This document shows, in pieces, positions 51,301 to 63,685 of a stretch of 64,000 nt of DNA (within the stretch, counting starts at the first letter, position 1; each line of letters opens with the position of its first letter). The notes beneath the pieces were generated by a model. The model was not told where the DNA came from, did not search any database, and saw only the letters and a list, made by a program, of their open reading frames with translations. The stretch lies in the NCBI GenBank assembly GCA_009869945.1, contig WIXG01000321.1, positions 25,160 through 89,159 of the forward strand, in the 5' to 3' direction. A program made the translations under genes and the position numbers. Source of the DNA: Mesaphorura yosii. Its lineage: Eukaryota > Arthropoda > Collembola > Poduromorpha > Tullbergiidae.

Positions 51301-54300
51301 CTTTGCGATTTGCGAATCTTTCAGAGGGTCTGAAATTGTTTGCATGCCATTTTGAAAATGTTCTTTCATACAAGAGAGCCAGAAAGCATTCGTATTTCGT
51401 TGGATGGTTTCAAAAGGTGTTTTGCAGTTTTGTGTCGTGACTCTCAATTTTGATTTACAATTTTACACGTTTCTGTCTTCTGTTTATTACACTTCTCAGA
51501 CTGCCGATTCATTTACAATTCAGGCGATTTTGTTTCCTTTTTGAGGCGCATTGTTCTAGTTTCTCATTCTCCAATTTTATTAATAATCAGCCACTTTTCT
51601 CCTCAAACCACTCCGCATCTGCGCGGCGTCTTCGTCTGCGAGGCTGAGCTGAGCCACTGTCGGCTGAGATTTATGGCCCACATTTACCAAGCAACAGCAA
51701 CCAAAGTCTTAGAAAATGTGACATGTGTGACACCAACCTTTATGAGTTGTGCGTGTGAGTGAGTGGCATGGATAAGTGTTATGAATGCGAGTCGAGTCAA
51801 GTCAAGATGTTGTAAGAGAGACAGAGATAACATTCAGAATGGTCCTGCATACTGCATAATTCGTTGAGTAATGACTGACAAAAGCGCGCTGCTCTGCGAT
51901 TTGGGAAATCACGAAGCGAGAAATCGCTGTCGTGAGGAAACTCGGTTTAGTGCGCGTTAAAGTTAAAAGCGTTGAGGCGACGCAGGACGCAAATCTGCGG
52001 CAACAATCAATGAGGTCAAGTATGCAAACTGTCAGACTGCGCCTGAATGCAATGGATTTTGAGTTGATGGTGATTTACTGCCGTCGTGTCGGCTGTGTGA
52101 ATGAATGCATGATGATCGTGCAATGCAGTTTGGTTCTATTGTCTCGTAATGAGTGCAGTTAGCGAGTTACTAGTTGGCGTGCCTGCTTTCTGCGAGATTG
52201 ATGACTGACCCTCAACCGAGCTGCTCTGCTCGTTTGCTCGGTTCCCACAATGCACGGCGGACTATAAACGAGTATTTCAAAGTCAAAGGTCATAGTGCTA
52301 ATGGTCAGTTGTTTTGTTTGTTGTTTTCGCTGTTTACTCGATTCTGGGCCTCTCTTTCAAGGCGCAAGCGGCTCCGAGCCGGACTGTAAAACTGTAGTGC
52401 AATGCAATACGAATATGTCTCGTCAGTTTGATTGACACTTTACACTGCGCAAAATTGCTTTCAGAACGGCATTTGTGGCATTTACAAGTTAATTTCTCCT
52501 GGTCAAGTCAAGTTTTCTTTGATCTTAATTGTAGTTGGCCATAATTCACGAGTAATCCACTTCTGCTGTCATAATAATTATTTATTATTGCTGCTCCGAG
52601 TATGCAAATCTCTTTGCGGCTGCTGCTACGTGATAAGCTGACTGCTGACGCACAAAGCAGAGCAGAAGCAAGGAAGTCAAGACAAGTTGCAGTGGTCAGT
52701 GGTTTGGCTCGGCTTGGCTTTGGGGCTTCCTTAATTCAAATATCTCGTCAAGAAATCTGCGAAATCCTGCAACAAGGAGCTGAGACTTGATTGCGATGAG
52801 CAACAATGGGCATTTAATTATAAAACACGTTTCGCTTGCTCTTGGCTTTTTTGCCCTGCACGAAGCACATTCGATTCGCATTCTTCCGTTTTGTGATTCT
52901 CGTAATTGAGCAGAGCAATGCAGCAACCAGGAGGTGCGTCTTCAGCATTCGACGTTCTTCGCGTGTGGATTGTTTAATGCGTTCACGTTCATGCTCACAC
53001 TCTCGGCTCGCTTCACAATGCGCACCGAGAGGAAGCAGATTTCTGTAACGGAACTGCAGCAAAGCCAGAAGCATGCGTATGAGCCACAATGGCGATTCTT
53101 TCGGCACTGCATCAAAGACGGACGAAGACGAAGGATCTGATCCGATTCATCTTTCATTTCCGTATTTGTGAAGAGGCGACAGGTGCAGCATCATTCTCTT
53201 AATCACCTTGCTGTTGCCTCCATTAACTTTTTGCATTTTTCTACTCGCCAGTCGTGAAATTGAGGGAGATGCATTGCGATTTGTGAATGTCATTGCACTT
53301 TGATGTCCGTCCATCGCATTTTCATTGTAGACAGCAAAGTGCAGAGTGAAACTGCGCTCTGAAATGAGTGCAGTGTGGTGCAAGTTAATTGAGTTGGATA
53401 CAGTGTGGTGCAAATTTGCACCGTAGTATTATGTAGAAACTGCGCATGCGTACTTAATCACAAGGCAGAGGCCAGGCCCGCAATCACAATCACGCATCGA
53501 CGAGTCATGCTGAATGGTATGGCCACTTTTAACCTCATTGATTGCACTGCACTGCGCTGATTCTTGCGGAAAGCATAACCAGATACTCATAAGCTGCGAT
53601 TTGCGAGACTGAATTCGCGATTCGCTGAATTGTGAATTGCGCCATAAAAATCTCCTTCATCATCCATGGCAAAGGCAAAAGCACGTAGCTGCGGGCATTC
53701 ATTCAGCGAACAATGCAAGCCTGATTTTACGACTCTTTAAGCCAAACACTTTCAACTCTTTAAATTTGTTAAATTAAGGGTTTCGTGGGTGAAGTTGGCA
53801 CGGCGCATTCACCTCAACACTCAACACATTCATACTATTTTTAGAAATGCAGTGCAGCTCACATTCGATGATTTGTAAGCGTCCGAGTCAATGCAAAATG
53901 AAACACAATGCAATGCAAATTTTCGGTATTCATTGAAGATGAGATCGCTTCATGAATGAATGAATGAAGGAGTTTGCTAATTAACTAGATCAAGGGAAAT
54001 GTGTCACAAGTCATGATGCTCTTCTTTAGCGATTGTCAGCAGAGAATTGAGGATGACATCAATGATTCAATGTGAAATGCGACAATTTAGGATTCATACT
54101 CCTTGTCTCGATCTTTGATGGACCTACACATTCGATTTCACAGTGTGCCACTCAGAATCAGAGTTCTGTACGTCTTTTTCACACTTGGGACGAACAAGCA
54201 CTTCTCTCAACAATGCAGTAAATGCACTGTCACTGATACAAAACAATGAAAAGATCTCAGCTTGACGACTTGAAACCTCGAAGAAAGGGATTCATTCATG

Positions 54301-57300
54301 CGCATACGAGCCGAATGAATGAGAGAATGAGGATGGAAATCTGCAGTCAGGAGGCGAGGAAGAGTAAACAAAAGTATTAAGATTTTAATTGCGCATTGTC
54401 CCGCGAGAGAATTGCATTTTGCACACTTGGAAATGAGGAAATGAGTGCGTCGTGAGATGTGTTCATAAGAGATCGATCGAACAATTAATCCCTTGATTAA
54501 TTAGGCCTCACATTTTACAAGACGACTGCGACTCTCGATGCAAACGCAGACGCAAAATGCTTGCTTCTGTCATTGAGGCAGAAGTTTCAAGTCTGTGAAT
54601 AATTCTCACGCTGTAATTGCAATTGTCATAATCGTATTCATATTCTTATTATGGTACAATTAATATAAACAGCCTGCGAACTCAACATGCACTTCCTCTC
54701 TAACTTGCAGGCGCGTGTGGACACGGACTCCGAAGCGGAGGACGCCGAAGCCAATGAACCCACAACAGGTGAGCAGCATTCACAAATTTATTGTAACTTG
54801 TACACAGCGAATTGTGAACTGCGAAGTGCGGATTTTAATTTAAAATCAATTTTGCTTCGCAATAACGATGACGAAGCAATAAAATCAACGCTATCATTAA
54901 AAACGAACGAATTCTGTACTGAACCGAGCGTCGGGCGAACTGAAATGGAAACTGCATTCAACTGCTGCTTCTTTCAGACAAAAAAGTGAAACGTTGAATG
55001 GCGGCAGTCGCCTGATTTGACTGAGTTAAAACTCTGCTTCGGGATTGGTCATTTCTATTTCTGTCAATGAGAATTATTTGATTTCGAGATTTTTTATTTT
55101 ATTGTTGTGCAAAATTGTCGATTTGAATGGGAATTGGCTAATAACCGTGAATCGCCTTTTCGTAGCCTACTCTCTTTGATGCTATCGTAAAGCACAGCAA
55201 AGCAAGTCTGCAACGAAGGAAAATAGAAAAATGAGAAATCTTGCTTGTGTGCGGCTGGTCAACATTCTCTTTACGATTGAGTTTGAGGTTTTGGTTCTGC
55301 TCTGAATGCGGGCACTGCATTCTTCTCTTGCTCCCTTTCAAGTGCGATTCGATCGTTAATGGGCTTATTTCACACCACGCACTTTGAATTGCATTGCAGG
55401 TGGTCAGCAGGCAAGCGAAAGACGAGTGGGGGCCGAGCTGAGCTTCGAGGAGCTGCAGCGCCTGCGAGTGGCGAAGGAGCTCTTGGAGACGGAGCGCAAG
55501 TACTGCCACACGCTCAGGACCATCGAGGACGTCTTCGCGACGCCCCTCCGGGACTCAGGCGTCCTCTCGGCCACGGACACAGAGTAAGCATGAGCACCCA
55601 ATTTGCAGCGCCTGCAGAATTAAAAACTGCTTGAAACTGCCTATCATTGAATTTAATTAAGTCGAGAAGAAGTCGGCTTTTACACAATTGGCGATTAATA
55701 ATGAAGGATTCCAAGAACGAACATCCTTTCGCAGGCTGTCACAAAACTGCGATGATGTGACTGAATGACAATGACATCTCTTTCGCCATTCTGATTCAGT
55801 TGTCCCAACAAATGAAGCGTCATACTCCAAAGCCAAGCGTTTTTGTGTTTCCTTGCAAAGTCGATTTAATTGGTTACTTTCATTTTCTTGAAAGGCGTTC
55901 TTGTGCTCGTTTCGTTTGCATTTAGAAATTGAAATTGTAATTTGCAAGTGGGTCTTAAATCTCTTCCCCTTCCTTCCTCTCCCATTTAATTGTGAATTTA
56001 ATTGCCATCAATTTAAGCCTGAATCGTGCCTTGTTTCTCTTTGCAGGACGCTCTTTCCGGAGGAGGTTGGCCTGATGTACGTCCAACACAGACGTCTGCT
56101 CACACAACTCGACCAGCGCCTCGCAGCCTGGACTCCAGCCTCCAGCATCGGCGACCTCATCGAAGAGTAACCAACCCATTCCCGTTCTCAGGACTCTCTC
56201 GGTGTGAATGGTTTCGTTTTTATGTTTGGTGTGTGCGTGTGATTGTAGGTTCACTCGGGTAGAAGGCTCCGACATTCTGCGCCTGTACACGAGCTACGTC
56301 AACGACTTCCCGGAAGTGCTCAAAACCTTCCACAAACTCTGCCGCACAAGTGCCGAGTTCACGCGGTTCCTGAAGCAATGCCTCCAGCAACCTGCCTGCG
56401 GCGGTCTCGATCTGGGCGCCTTCCTCCTCACGCCAGTCCAACGAATGCCCAGGTACATTCTGCTCCTGAAGCAGATGCTCAAGTGGACCAACCACCAACA
56501 TCCCGACCACGAACGCATCGCCCTCTCCCTCAACCGACTCAGAGACTACCTCACAAAACTCAACGACTCCATGGAACACTCCTTCCAACTCGTCACTGCA
56601 CAAATCATCCCACAATCGCAGCAGCAGCTGCGCCAAAATGGATCCGAACGACAAGACTACTTGGCAGCCAATCACCATACCAGTCGAGGGTCGCACGCAA
56701 GGACGAGCACCTCTTCTGAAAGCAGCGGAGGAACAAATGCGAAGGAGGAGGATACAATTAGCCACAAAAGTCGGTACAGGCGTTCGCAGACGCGGCCTCA
56801 AATTATCACCGCGTCGACGAGCACTCCTCGCAGGGAGTCCTCCGGAAGTCTCTGCTCTAAGATCAACAAGTTGAGGTCGAGATCGAAAAGTGACTGGGCC
56901 GTGTCGAAGAGAGACGCCATCACCGCCAATAAGTACTTCTACTATCAGGAGGAAGATTTCCCAGAGTCCGACAAGCAGAACGCCACCCTGAATCGCCAGT
57001 TGCTAGAGAGGTCCATCAGTGACTCGGACATCAACTCAGATTTGGAGGAGAACGGCAACGATGCGAAGCGGAGTATTCAAGCGTCGAAGAGTCTTCATGA
57101 TTTCAACCACCAGCCAGCTCCCGAAGAGGAGGAGGGTCAGGAGGGAATGGAAGACGAATTTGACTGGGCACTCAGGTCACTTCGAACGAACGAGTACAAG
57201 GAAGGAGGCCAGGCGAGTGTGGGACGAACCGTCGTTCGAAAGACGACGCTACTGCGACCGTTTTTGCCTCCACCACCGTCATCCTCCAGCACGTGGAAGC

Positions 57301-57707
57301 ACGAGTGCATGGAGAGGCAGTTGGTTCGGATCGAGAGAGGGAGTCAGCCGGAGCTCAGTCAGAAGGGCAAGAAGCGGATGTCTCTCCGTGCCTCGCTCAA
57401 GAACTTGTTTTCGCTGAGGAGAAGGTACTCCAAGATTTCCAGCCATGACACGAGCACGGCGGAGACTGCGAGCCAGTTCTACCGTGTAGTGTACAAAGAC
57501 AGCCATGACCACGCACCACCACAAATGCACCTACAGCACGCCTCCAGCATCAATTCCTGTAGCACGCACACGCACAATTGTAGTGAGTCGGGGCAGGACG
57601 ACTTGACCTCCTCGCTCCTGAGCATTTCGCCCCTCGTCAAGTACATGCACAGAATGCCAAGTTACCTGGAACTCGTCATGTTCAGTGTCAAAGAAACCAC
57701 CGTCTAA
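48363..57707 (+). CDS. ARHGEF33-like Rho guanine nucleotide exchange factor, DH without PH (8 exons)
   Basis: Exons 48363-48452, 48539-48849, 50248-50774, 50928-51151, 54711-54768, 55400-55583, 56047-56166, 56249-57707; 990 residues. Seen: a coiled coil at about 30-130 (MKSAFTTAQLELVSIG onward); a Ser/Asn/Gly-rich linker; an acidic, charged stretch; then a Dbl-homology domain (about 415-615) with KELLETERKYCHTL (CR1), LFPEEVGLMYVQH, GSDILRLYTSYVNDFPEV and the CR3 block TPVQRMPRYILLLKQMLK. No PH domain follows. The remaining 370 residues are low complexity, with a basic patch near the end (SLRASLKNLFSLRRRY). A coiled coil, a DH domain without PH and a basic C-terminal motif are the layout of vertebrate ARHGEF33; the LE(T/S)ERKY and DFPE blocks agree. 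Known for DH domains: GDP/GTP exchange on Rho-family GTPases. The orthology is likely but not certain; the exon model is solid. Confidence 0.87.
48850..50247 (+). other. Intron 2 of the RhoGEF gene
   Basis: A 1.4 kb phase-2 intron, donor GTAAGC and acceptor AATTTCAG. No other feature recognised. Confidence 0.55.
51152..54710 (+). other. Intron 4 of the RhoGEF gene
   Basis: A 3.6 kb phase-0 intron, donor GTAAGT and acceptor TAACTTGCAG. It holds a 16-base perfect palindrome at 53407-53422 and a GAAT microsatellite near 53953-53969. No exon of another gene was supported. Confidence 0.55.
53407..53422. repeat. 16-bp perfect palindrome with 13-bp direct repeats
   Basis: GGTGCAAATTTGCACC is its own reverse complement. 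Its left arm belongs to a 13-base word, CAGTGTGGTGCAA, that occurs at 53371-53383 and again at 53401-53413, exactly 30 bases apart. Confidence 0.8.
54769..55399 (+). other. Intron 5 of the RhoGEF gene
   Basis: A 631 bp phase-1 intron, donor GTGAGC and acceptor GCATTGCAG. Nothing else recognised. Confidence 0.55.
55584..56046 (+). other. Intron 6 of the RhoGEF gene
   Basis: A 463 bp phase-2 intron inside the DH domain, donor GTAAGC and acceptor CTCTTTGCAG. Nothing else recognised. Confidence 0.55.
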
Positions 57708-57823
57708 TATGCGCGATGCGCCACGCCAAGTATTTTGCATGCTGAATTCCACCTGCACAGACGCACTGAGTGTATTTTTATATTCGGGCCGCACAAGTTG
57801 ATAGTTTTGTAGTTTTGTTGGCA

Positions 57824-57829
57824 AATAAA
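57824..57829 (+). terminator. Poly(A) signal for the RhoGEF gene
   Basis: AATAAA about 117 bases past the stop codon, followed by a TTGTATTTTTT-like downstream element. Confidence 0.65.
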
Positions 57830-59015
57830 TGCAGTTGTATTTTTTGTAGTTATTTTTGCACTCCAGCAATCGCTTTGCTTTCACGTTTCCGCAATTCAAA
57901 CCCGTCTGCGTCTTGACGGATAGAATTTGATTAGCGAATCATCTCTCCTTTGAACAGAAGCAACAGTCGGACGTTCGAGATCAGTCAGCCGTTGTCGATT
58001 TGTCCAGCCACGAGCACGAGTGGGTGGAGTCATTCGGTGCGAGGAAGCGAGTCGAGTGGAGGAGCTGTGCTCTTGCACTCCGTCAGGAAGACTAATTTTG
58101 GCGACTAACTGAATGAATGATGCTAATTCCCATGAATTACGAGTCGACGTATGCGACATACCGAATACGAAGAAGGAATTGTGGTCAAACGCCCAACTCT
58201 GGCTGGACTCTGGAGTGAGTAAAGTGTGCGAATAAAATGCATGTGCAGTGCACTTTACACAGAACATCAATCCTAATGTTTATTCGGTCGTTTTCTCGAG
58301 ATATGAAATGATTCATCATTTTTGACAAAGTTCCAGTTGTGAGAATGCTACATAAAGAGAGCCTGCTCTTCAATCGATTAGTGACTACGTAGTAAAATAA
58401 ACTGTTCTTACGTTTAGTATCGACAGTACCCGTGCCCAGGGAACGAGTCCGGAATTACACCAGTAGTGAAATGCCATAAACAGGGAGCCTACAACTATAA
58501 TATTGGGTTAAACTAAAGGAAATTTCGCTCAGAGTCCTGGAGTTCAAAATATTAAACATTCTTCATTGCTCACTTTGTGCCCTGATTAGCCTTCAATCGC
58601 TCTCACAAACAACTCTCAACCAAAATCAGATGCTTGATCAAAAATCAATTTCGATTCAAAAACTCAGCGTTCGTTCGGAGTGGCACTTGAAAGCAACGAA
58701 AGCTTCTCGAAAAATTCGAATGGTCTTTCCATCGAGCGAGTGAACGAGCGCCTTTACATTCGGGATGAAAAGCAGTCACTCCTATTTACATTGGTTATTA
58801 CTTCCACACTCTGACTCTGCTGGTGAAAAGTAACAAACACGCGACGCGTCTGTTCAACTTCCATTCAACCAAACAATCGAGAGAATTTTTTGTCGAAAGA
58901 AAAGAGTTACAAATTGCTGTGTTGATTCAAACAACCACTGACCCTGACTTTTGGTCCTCCTTTGGAATTTGGACTCTGGAATATCGCGATCAGGAGACTG
59001 GAGAAGGTCGGTTGT
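57830..59015. other. Convergent intergenic stretch between RhoGEF and RasGRP
   Basis: Likely holds the 3' UTRs of both genes, which end tail to tail. A minus-strand AATAAA at 58284-58279 could be the RasGRP poly(A) signal. No coding segment supported. Confidence 0.45.
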
Positions 59016-62000
59016 TTACGTGGTGGCCTTGAAGTGGAAGAGGTTGTGGAACGAGGAGCTTGCTGAGGAGGAAGTCTCCAGCTTGGGACTGTTGGGGACG
59101 GAGAAGAGGGAGCTCGCGGAGCCGAGGAGGAGGGAGGGGAACCGACGGTACTTCTTCGTTGTGGTGGAGGCTCCGACGAGCGAGCCCGACGAGTTTGTGA
59201 CGCAACTATCCTTCTGGTAGCGCCTGAGCGAGGAGGACGGCTCCGAGTCGAGCGAGTCGCCGCTGGTGAGGGAGAGTTGGTCGAGCGACGTGCTCAGCTT
59301 GCTCGAAGACCCGCCGCCGCCTCGCTTCCCGTACTCGCCGGCCTCCGTCTGACTGCTACTCTTCATTCGAAATCGAAACCCGCGACGCTTCTTCGGAGGC
59401 TCGACTGTGCGAATTAGAAAAGTAAATATTTGCGCTTCTCATTTACCAATTGCTTGTGCTCTCTCTTTCCGAGCTACAAAAGCAAAGCCCCGTGATTCAC
59501 TGCTCGTTATTACCTGGCGTTGATGTGAAAGGAAGTGAAGTGGACTCGCGGCACTCACGCAGAATGTCGACACGACAGTACTTGTGCGAGTTGACTTTGC
59601 AGTGGCTGCACTGATACCCTTGCCGAATTAGACCCCACAACTGCCAAACAGAAAGGCGAAATTACTCGAATTGTTCCAGCCCAGTGCGCACCCGCAAAGT
59701 GACGGTGTGTGTCACTCGCTTAATGATGGCGTTCCAAAGTGTGCAATACGCAAATTCACTAATTGGGTTGATGTTTGCTTACCAGACCCGAGCAGTGCAT
59801 GCAGAATGTTGGTCTGAAGTACGTCTTCTCGCGAAACTCGTGCTTTTTGAGGATGTGTTTGTGAGCCAGGAGAAAAGTTTCAAAGTCCTGCCTCGAGATC
59901 ACGCCATCCCTGCCACAAAACAAGTGGAAACGAGTGACACATGCAAATTGTACGCTCGCAAACACGCACCAGCGCAGCGCCAGCATCTGCCCGCTGTCAC
60001 CGTCGCGTAATGGGATTTGGGAAGTGGAGTAATGAAATCTTATCCGACTCACTTGTCAATGTCAACTGCCGCGAAAGAGGTAATCGATGGGAAGTTAGTT
60101 TGCAGAGATGGAAACTCCCGGTCGCTGATGTGCTCGCTCCGCTGGGTGTCGTACACGTGAAATATTGTACTCAGCAAACCAGCCAGGCTCTGCTGAGAAG
60201 ACTCGCCAGCGCTGCCGCTGCTGCCCAGCAACGCTGTCCCGTTGTTGCCACCACCGCCGTGGTCCCCTCCACCCTCGTCGGCGCTTGGCGAACCCTGCAA
60301 CATGAAAGAAGGCGAGTTAGCGATCGTTTCGTCAATTTGCGAGTTGTTATGTTCAGTTATTATGTGGTTGAAGTGTGTTTGTGTCCTCCGGAAGGGAGAG
60401 AAAAGAATGTCTAGTTAAATGATACGGGGAATCGATCAAAGGCATGCGGCAATTGACGGAGGTTGTTGGCGGAAGAGCTTGCGTAATGACTTCCAGCTCA
60501 CAAAACCTGATAATGACATCAATAATTCAGAGCCGACTGAGCAAAATATCAAAGTCATATTTCTTCGTCTATCGTCTGTTGTCACAAACGAGGCCGGGGT
60601 TTGAGGTGGTTACTGAGGGTGGACTTACGGACAAATAACGAACTGCTTTGCCTATGCTTCAAGGCACGGGTTTCACGTTGTTTTTGCTGGCACCAATTAG
60701 CAGGATTCAAGGGAAAATGCAGAATGCAGGCAATCGGTCGAGATATGTCGATGTGCAGTTCGAAGGCTCGGACGGTTGCGAAAAGTCTTGTAGAAAGTAG
60801 TAGGCTGAAAAGGGTAGCAGGCTGAAAGGGGTAGCAGGACGAGTAAGTGGACGGTTGCGAAAAGTCTTGTAGAAAGTTGTAGGCTGAAAGGGGTAGCAGG
60901 ACGAGTAAGTGGACGGCGCGTAGCGAACTTGGAACAGTGTGACCCCCGTCCAATATCCAATTCTTTAGTCTAATGTCGATGTAAATCTGTTGAGCACAAA
61001 ATCATGACTGATTCTTCGTCACTTCTACAAATTGCTTGAAATTTGCAATTCGTATGCATGCATGCAGGCAGGCAAATTGAGCAGTAGTCTTTGAGCTGCT
61101 TGAAGAAAGGGCACAACACGTAAAACACAACACGACATTAATTTGAAAAGACCGCTGCTTATCTTGATAGCAGGATATGATGATTTAAGCGTTATGGTTT
61201 CCGGAAAAGTGCTCGCCGGCGATTGATCCCGCAAAACAACAAAAGACCTTGACGGGGGGGGGGCTGCAACACGAACATCAACGCATCATCTGGCATGTCA
61301 TTCACGAGCTGATTCCACCTTCTGCACGCCTTTCCTGTTCTTGCGAATCCTCAAAGACCGAAGTGAAGTGTGGGCCGACCAAGAAAAGAGTCTTGGTCTA
61401 GAGTTTTGTGCTTGAAGAAGGAAACTTGAAACTTCTACACTTGGCAGGATTACTTGAAATGAAAAACAAGTTGCTGAATCGCAAATTCTTTCTTGAGTAT
61501 GCCAAAAGTCAATGTCAAGTCACGAGTCAATGTTTAGTGTGTGTGAGCAAAATTAAGGCGTTTGTTCGCATTGTGGCTTAAAGCCGAACTCAATTCAGAC
61601 TCACCGAAATGGGCGCGGGTATTTTTGGTTCCCTCTCCACCGACAGCTCGTACAGCTCGTCCTCAGAGTACGACACGCACAGTGATTGCTGCAATATCAG
61701 CAAATAATCAAATTCACACTTTACGTGCTTGGATTGCATTTAAATTAGATTCACGATTAGCGATTTTTGTACTTGTAGGTTGGTGAGGAGGTCCTCCGTC
61801 GGCTGGAAGGGCGGAGAAGCGTTCTGCATGTCGTGGAGCTCCTGGAAGATGAAGGACAGCTGCGTCATCTTGCGGAAGTTGACGAGTCCGTTCTCGAGCG
61901 TGGAGGGCAGCGCCGTGTGGATCGACACAAAGTCCTTCAGCACCACGCCACTGAGAAATCAAACGAAAGCGTTTCGTCCATTAATTAATCTCATTACTGA

Positions 62001-63631
62001 CTCCTTCCCAAATTCATTTATCGACATCTGCGCTGCTGCAAGAAGTTCTGATGTTCTGACGCTCGCTCAGAAGGCACGTAAAGATCGTGAGAAAGCCATT
62101 CAAATAAATTAAGGACGAACAAAAGACGCTTGGTTGCATTGGGCCAAGAGCACGCGGGCGCAGTTCGCGGAAAAGAAGAGAAAGCAACCGGAGAAAAGAA
62201 AGTCGGTCGAGAGACGAGTTTTTGGCAGATGAATAGTAATGAGAAGTTGAACATGTTTTACATCTCTTCCTCTCTACCCGACTCCTTTCATTCTCCACTC
62301 CTTATTAGTGGAAGTTAAGACGCGCATTATTCAGCTCGTTGCGAAAGAAGAAAGCGCGTCTTTCACTCGTCTTCCGCCACGCTCACTCTTTTGATTATCG
62401 ATCACAACGTCAGACGAGTTGCTCGGCTCGTCGTCGTTGCTTCCGCCGTCCGTCGACTAAATCCAATCTGCTCTGCTCTCAGTCAGACATTCGGGAATGC
62501 AATCTCAAATGCCACGGCACGCAAGACGCGACCGCCATGCCTGCCAGTGCCCAAGCTCAATGGCGCCTTGACATGCACACACCAAATTCAGAAAATTCGT
62601 AGGCTCGCTTGTTCTTTGGTCGTGTGGCTGAATTCGTGCGATGGGAAACGTAAATTTTGCACGTGTTGATTTAATTAGTCATGTGTGGCCAATATTTTCT
62701 CTTCTCATCATGCCAAATCGCCAGAACTGCCATGCATGCATCTGCGCTCGCACTCACACGTTGCTGCACAATCTTGCTGCCTGTTCACGTCACGTGATGG
62801 TCGGTCTGGATGACGGCTGCGGGCGTAATTAACGGGCATTGACAGGTCACAGGCCGAGTCACGTTGACTGGTTGACTCGCATGATGTCAGCGTGGCGTGG
62901 CGTGTGGTAGGAAGCAAGGTCGGCCGCTGACGTTGACGCACGCGGCGGCACGCCACACCACGAAATGAGACTCATTAGCGAAAGAAAGCTGGCCACAAAC
63001 AAGCACAAGCAAACACGCATAATTTGTGAGCACGGAACCGGAGCACGTCCGCCCCGATGCCCCGAATAATGCGGAAGACAGGCATTTCATATTTTGCGAT
63101 TTCGCCCATTTCTCGACCGCAAACAGCCAAACAAAGTCATTGCAGGCAGGCAAGCGTAGCGTACGCGTAATGCAAGTAATACTGTCTTCATGCCCAAAGT
63201 GAAAGTCATAAAGCCAAAGTGCCTTTCCATTTTACGAGGAGTGAGGCAGAAAATTAGATTTTTGCGAGTGCTGTGCCGAGTTCGGCGATGGCGATATCGT
63301 TATTCGATTTCTGAGTGTCATTGGGCAGAGACCTTCACCATAATCAAAGCTCAATCGATGCGAAGTGCTCTCGAGCGAGCAAGCATTAATATTCGGGCAG
63401 GTGGAATTTTGCTTACAGGATTGGGATTTTGAAGCCGGTGCACTTATCCATAACGCGTCGATACTCTGCGAAGTTTGAGGACGAGGAGACGAGGTTGGTG
63501 AGTTGGGCCAGCGACTTGCGTTCTTTGCTGGGCACTCCGTCCATCGTTTTGTGGAGTCGCGCGATGACGGAGTGACTCAGCCCTCCTACCACCGCCATCA
63601 GCGAGTTGAAGTTCTGCTGCACACGGAGCGC
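59016..63631 (-). CDS. RASGRP: RasGRP guanyl-releasing protein, C-terminal half (7 exons; 5' part beyond window)
   Basis: Exons: 63631-63417, 61950-61773, 61688-61605, 60294-60053, 59909-59783, 59640-59514, 59404-59016; 453 residues plus stop. Seen: the C-terminal half of the CDC25 Ras-GEF domain (NFNSLMAVVGGLSHSVIARL, FKIPILGVVLKDFVSIH, NGLVNFRKM); SEDELYELSVEREPK; a degenerate EF hand followed by a canonical one (DIDKDGVISRQDFE); a C1 domain with all eight zinc ligands in spacing H-12-C-2-C-13-C-2-C-4-H-2-C-7-C; and a Ser-rich tail. Known: RasGRPs are calcium- and diacylglycerol-regulated activators of Ras/Rap. The REM domain and the first half of the GEF domain must lie to the right. The donor at 59513 (GTAATA) is chosen over a better-looking in-frame GTGAGT at 59558, because only the former keeps the last C1 cysteine. 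Confidence 0.93.
60295..61604 (-). other. RasGRP intron with minisatellite
   Basis: A 1.3 kb phase-0 intron between the GEF-side exon and the EF-hand exon. It contains the tandem repeat at 60770-60913 and a run of 10 G at 61254-61263. No exon of another gene. Confidence 0.6.
60770..60913. repeat. Minisatellite, 62/79-bp units
   Basis: Units begin with GGACGGTTGCGAAAAGTCTT at 60770 and 60849; a third begins with GGACGG at 60911. The second unit is 62 bases. The first is 79 bases because it has an internal duplication of the GGCTGAAA-GGGTAGCA part. Copies differ at only a few positions. Confidence 0.85.
61951..63416 (-). other. RasGRP intron inside the CDC25 domain
   Basis: A 1.5 kb phase-2 intron, donor CT|GTAAGC and acceptor TGATTTCTCAG. 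No exon of RasGRP or another gene could be supported within it. Confidence 0.55.
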
Positions 63632-63685
63632 CTGCAACAAAAAGTAATTTCATGAGCCATTTCGTACAAGCTCCAAGGCGGCTGT
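63586..63685. repeat. Direct repeat, copy A (overlaps RasGRP exon)
   Basis: One hundred bases identical to 63901-64000. They cover the first 46 bases of the RasGRP exon (63586-63631), its splice acceptor and 54 bases of intron. The offset is 315 bases. Confidence 0.95.

Noticed and set aside
59910-60052. Possible extra RasGRP exon with GDGDSG
   Set aside because: Joining 60053 straight to 59909 restores a canonical EF-hand loop (DIDKDGVISRQDFE) in phase. An exon between them would break that loop.
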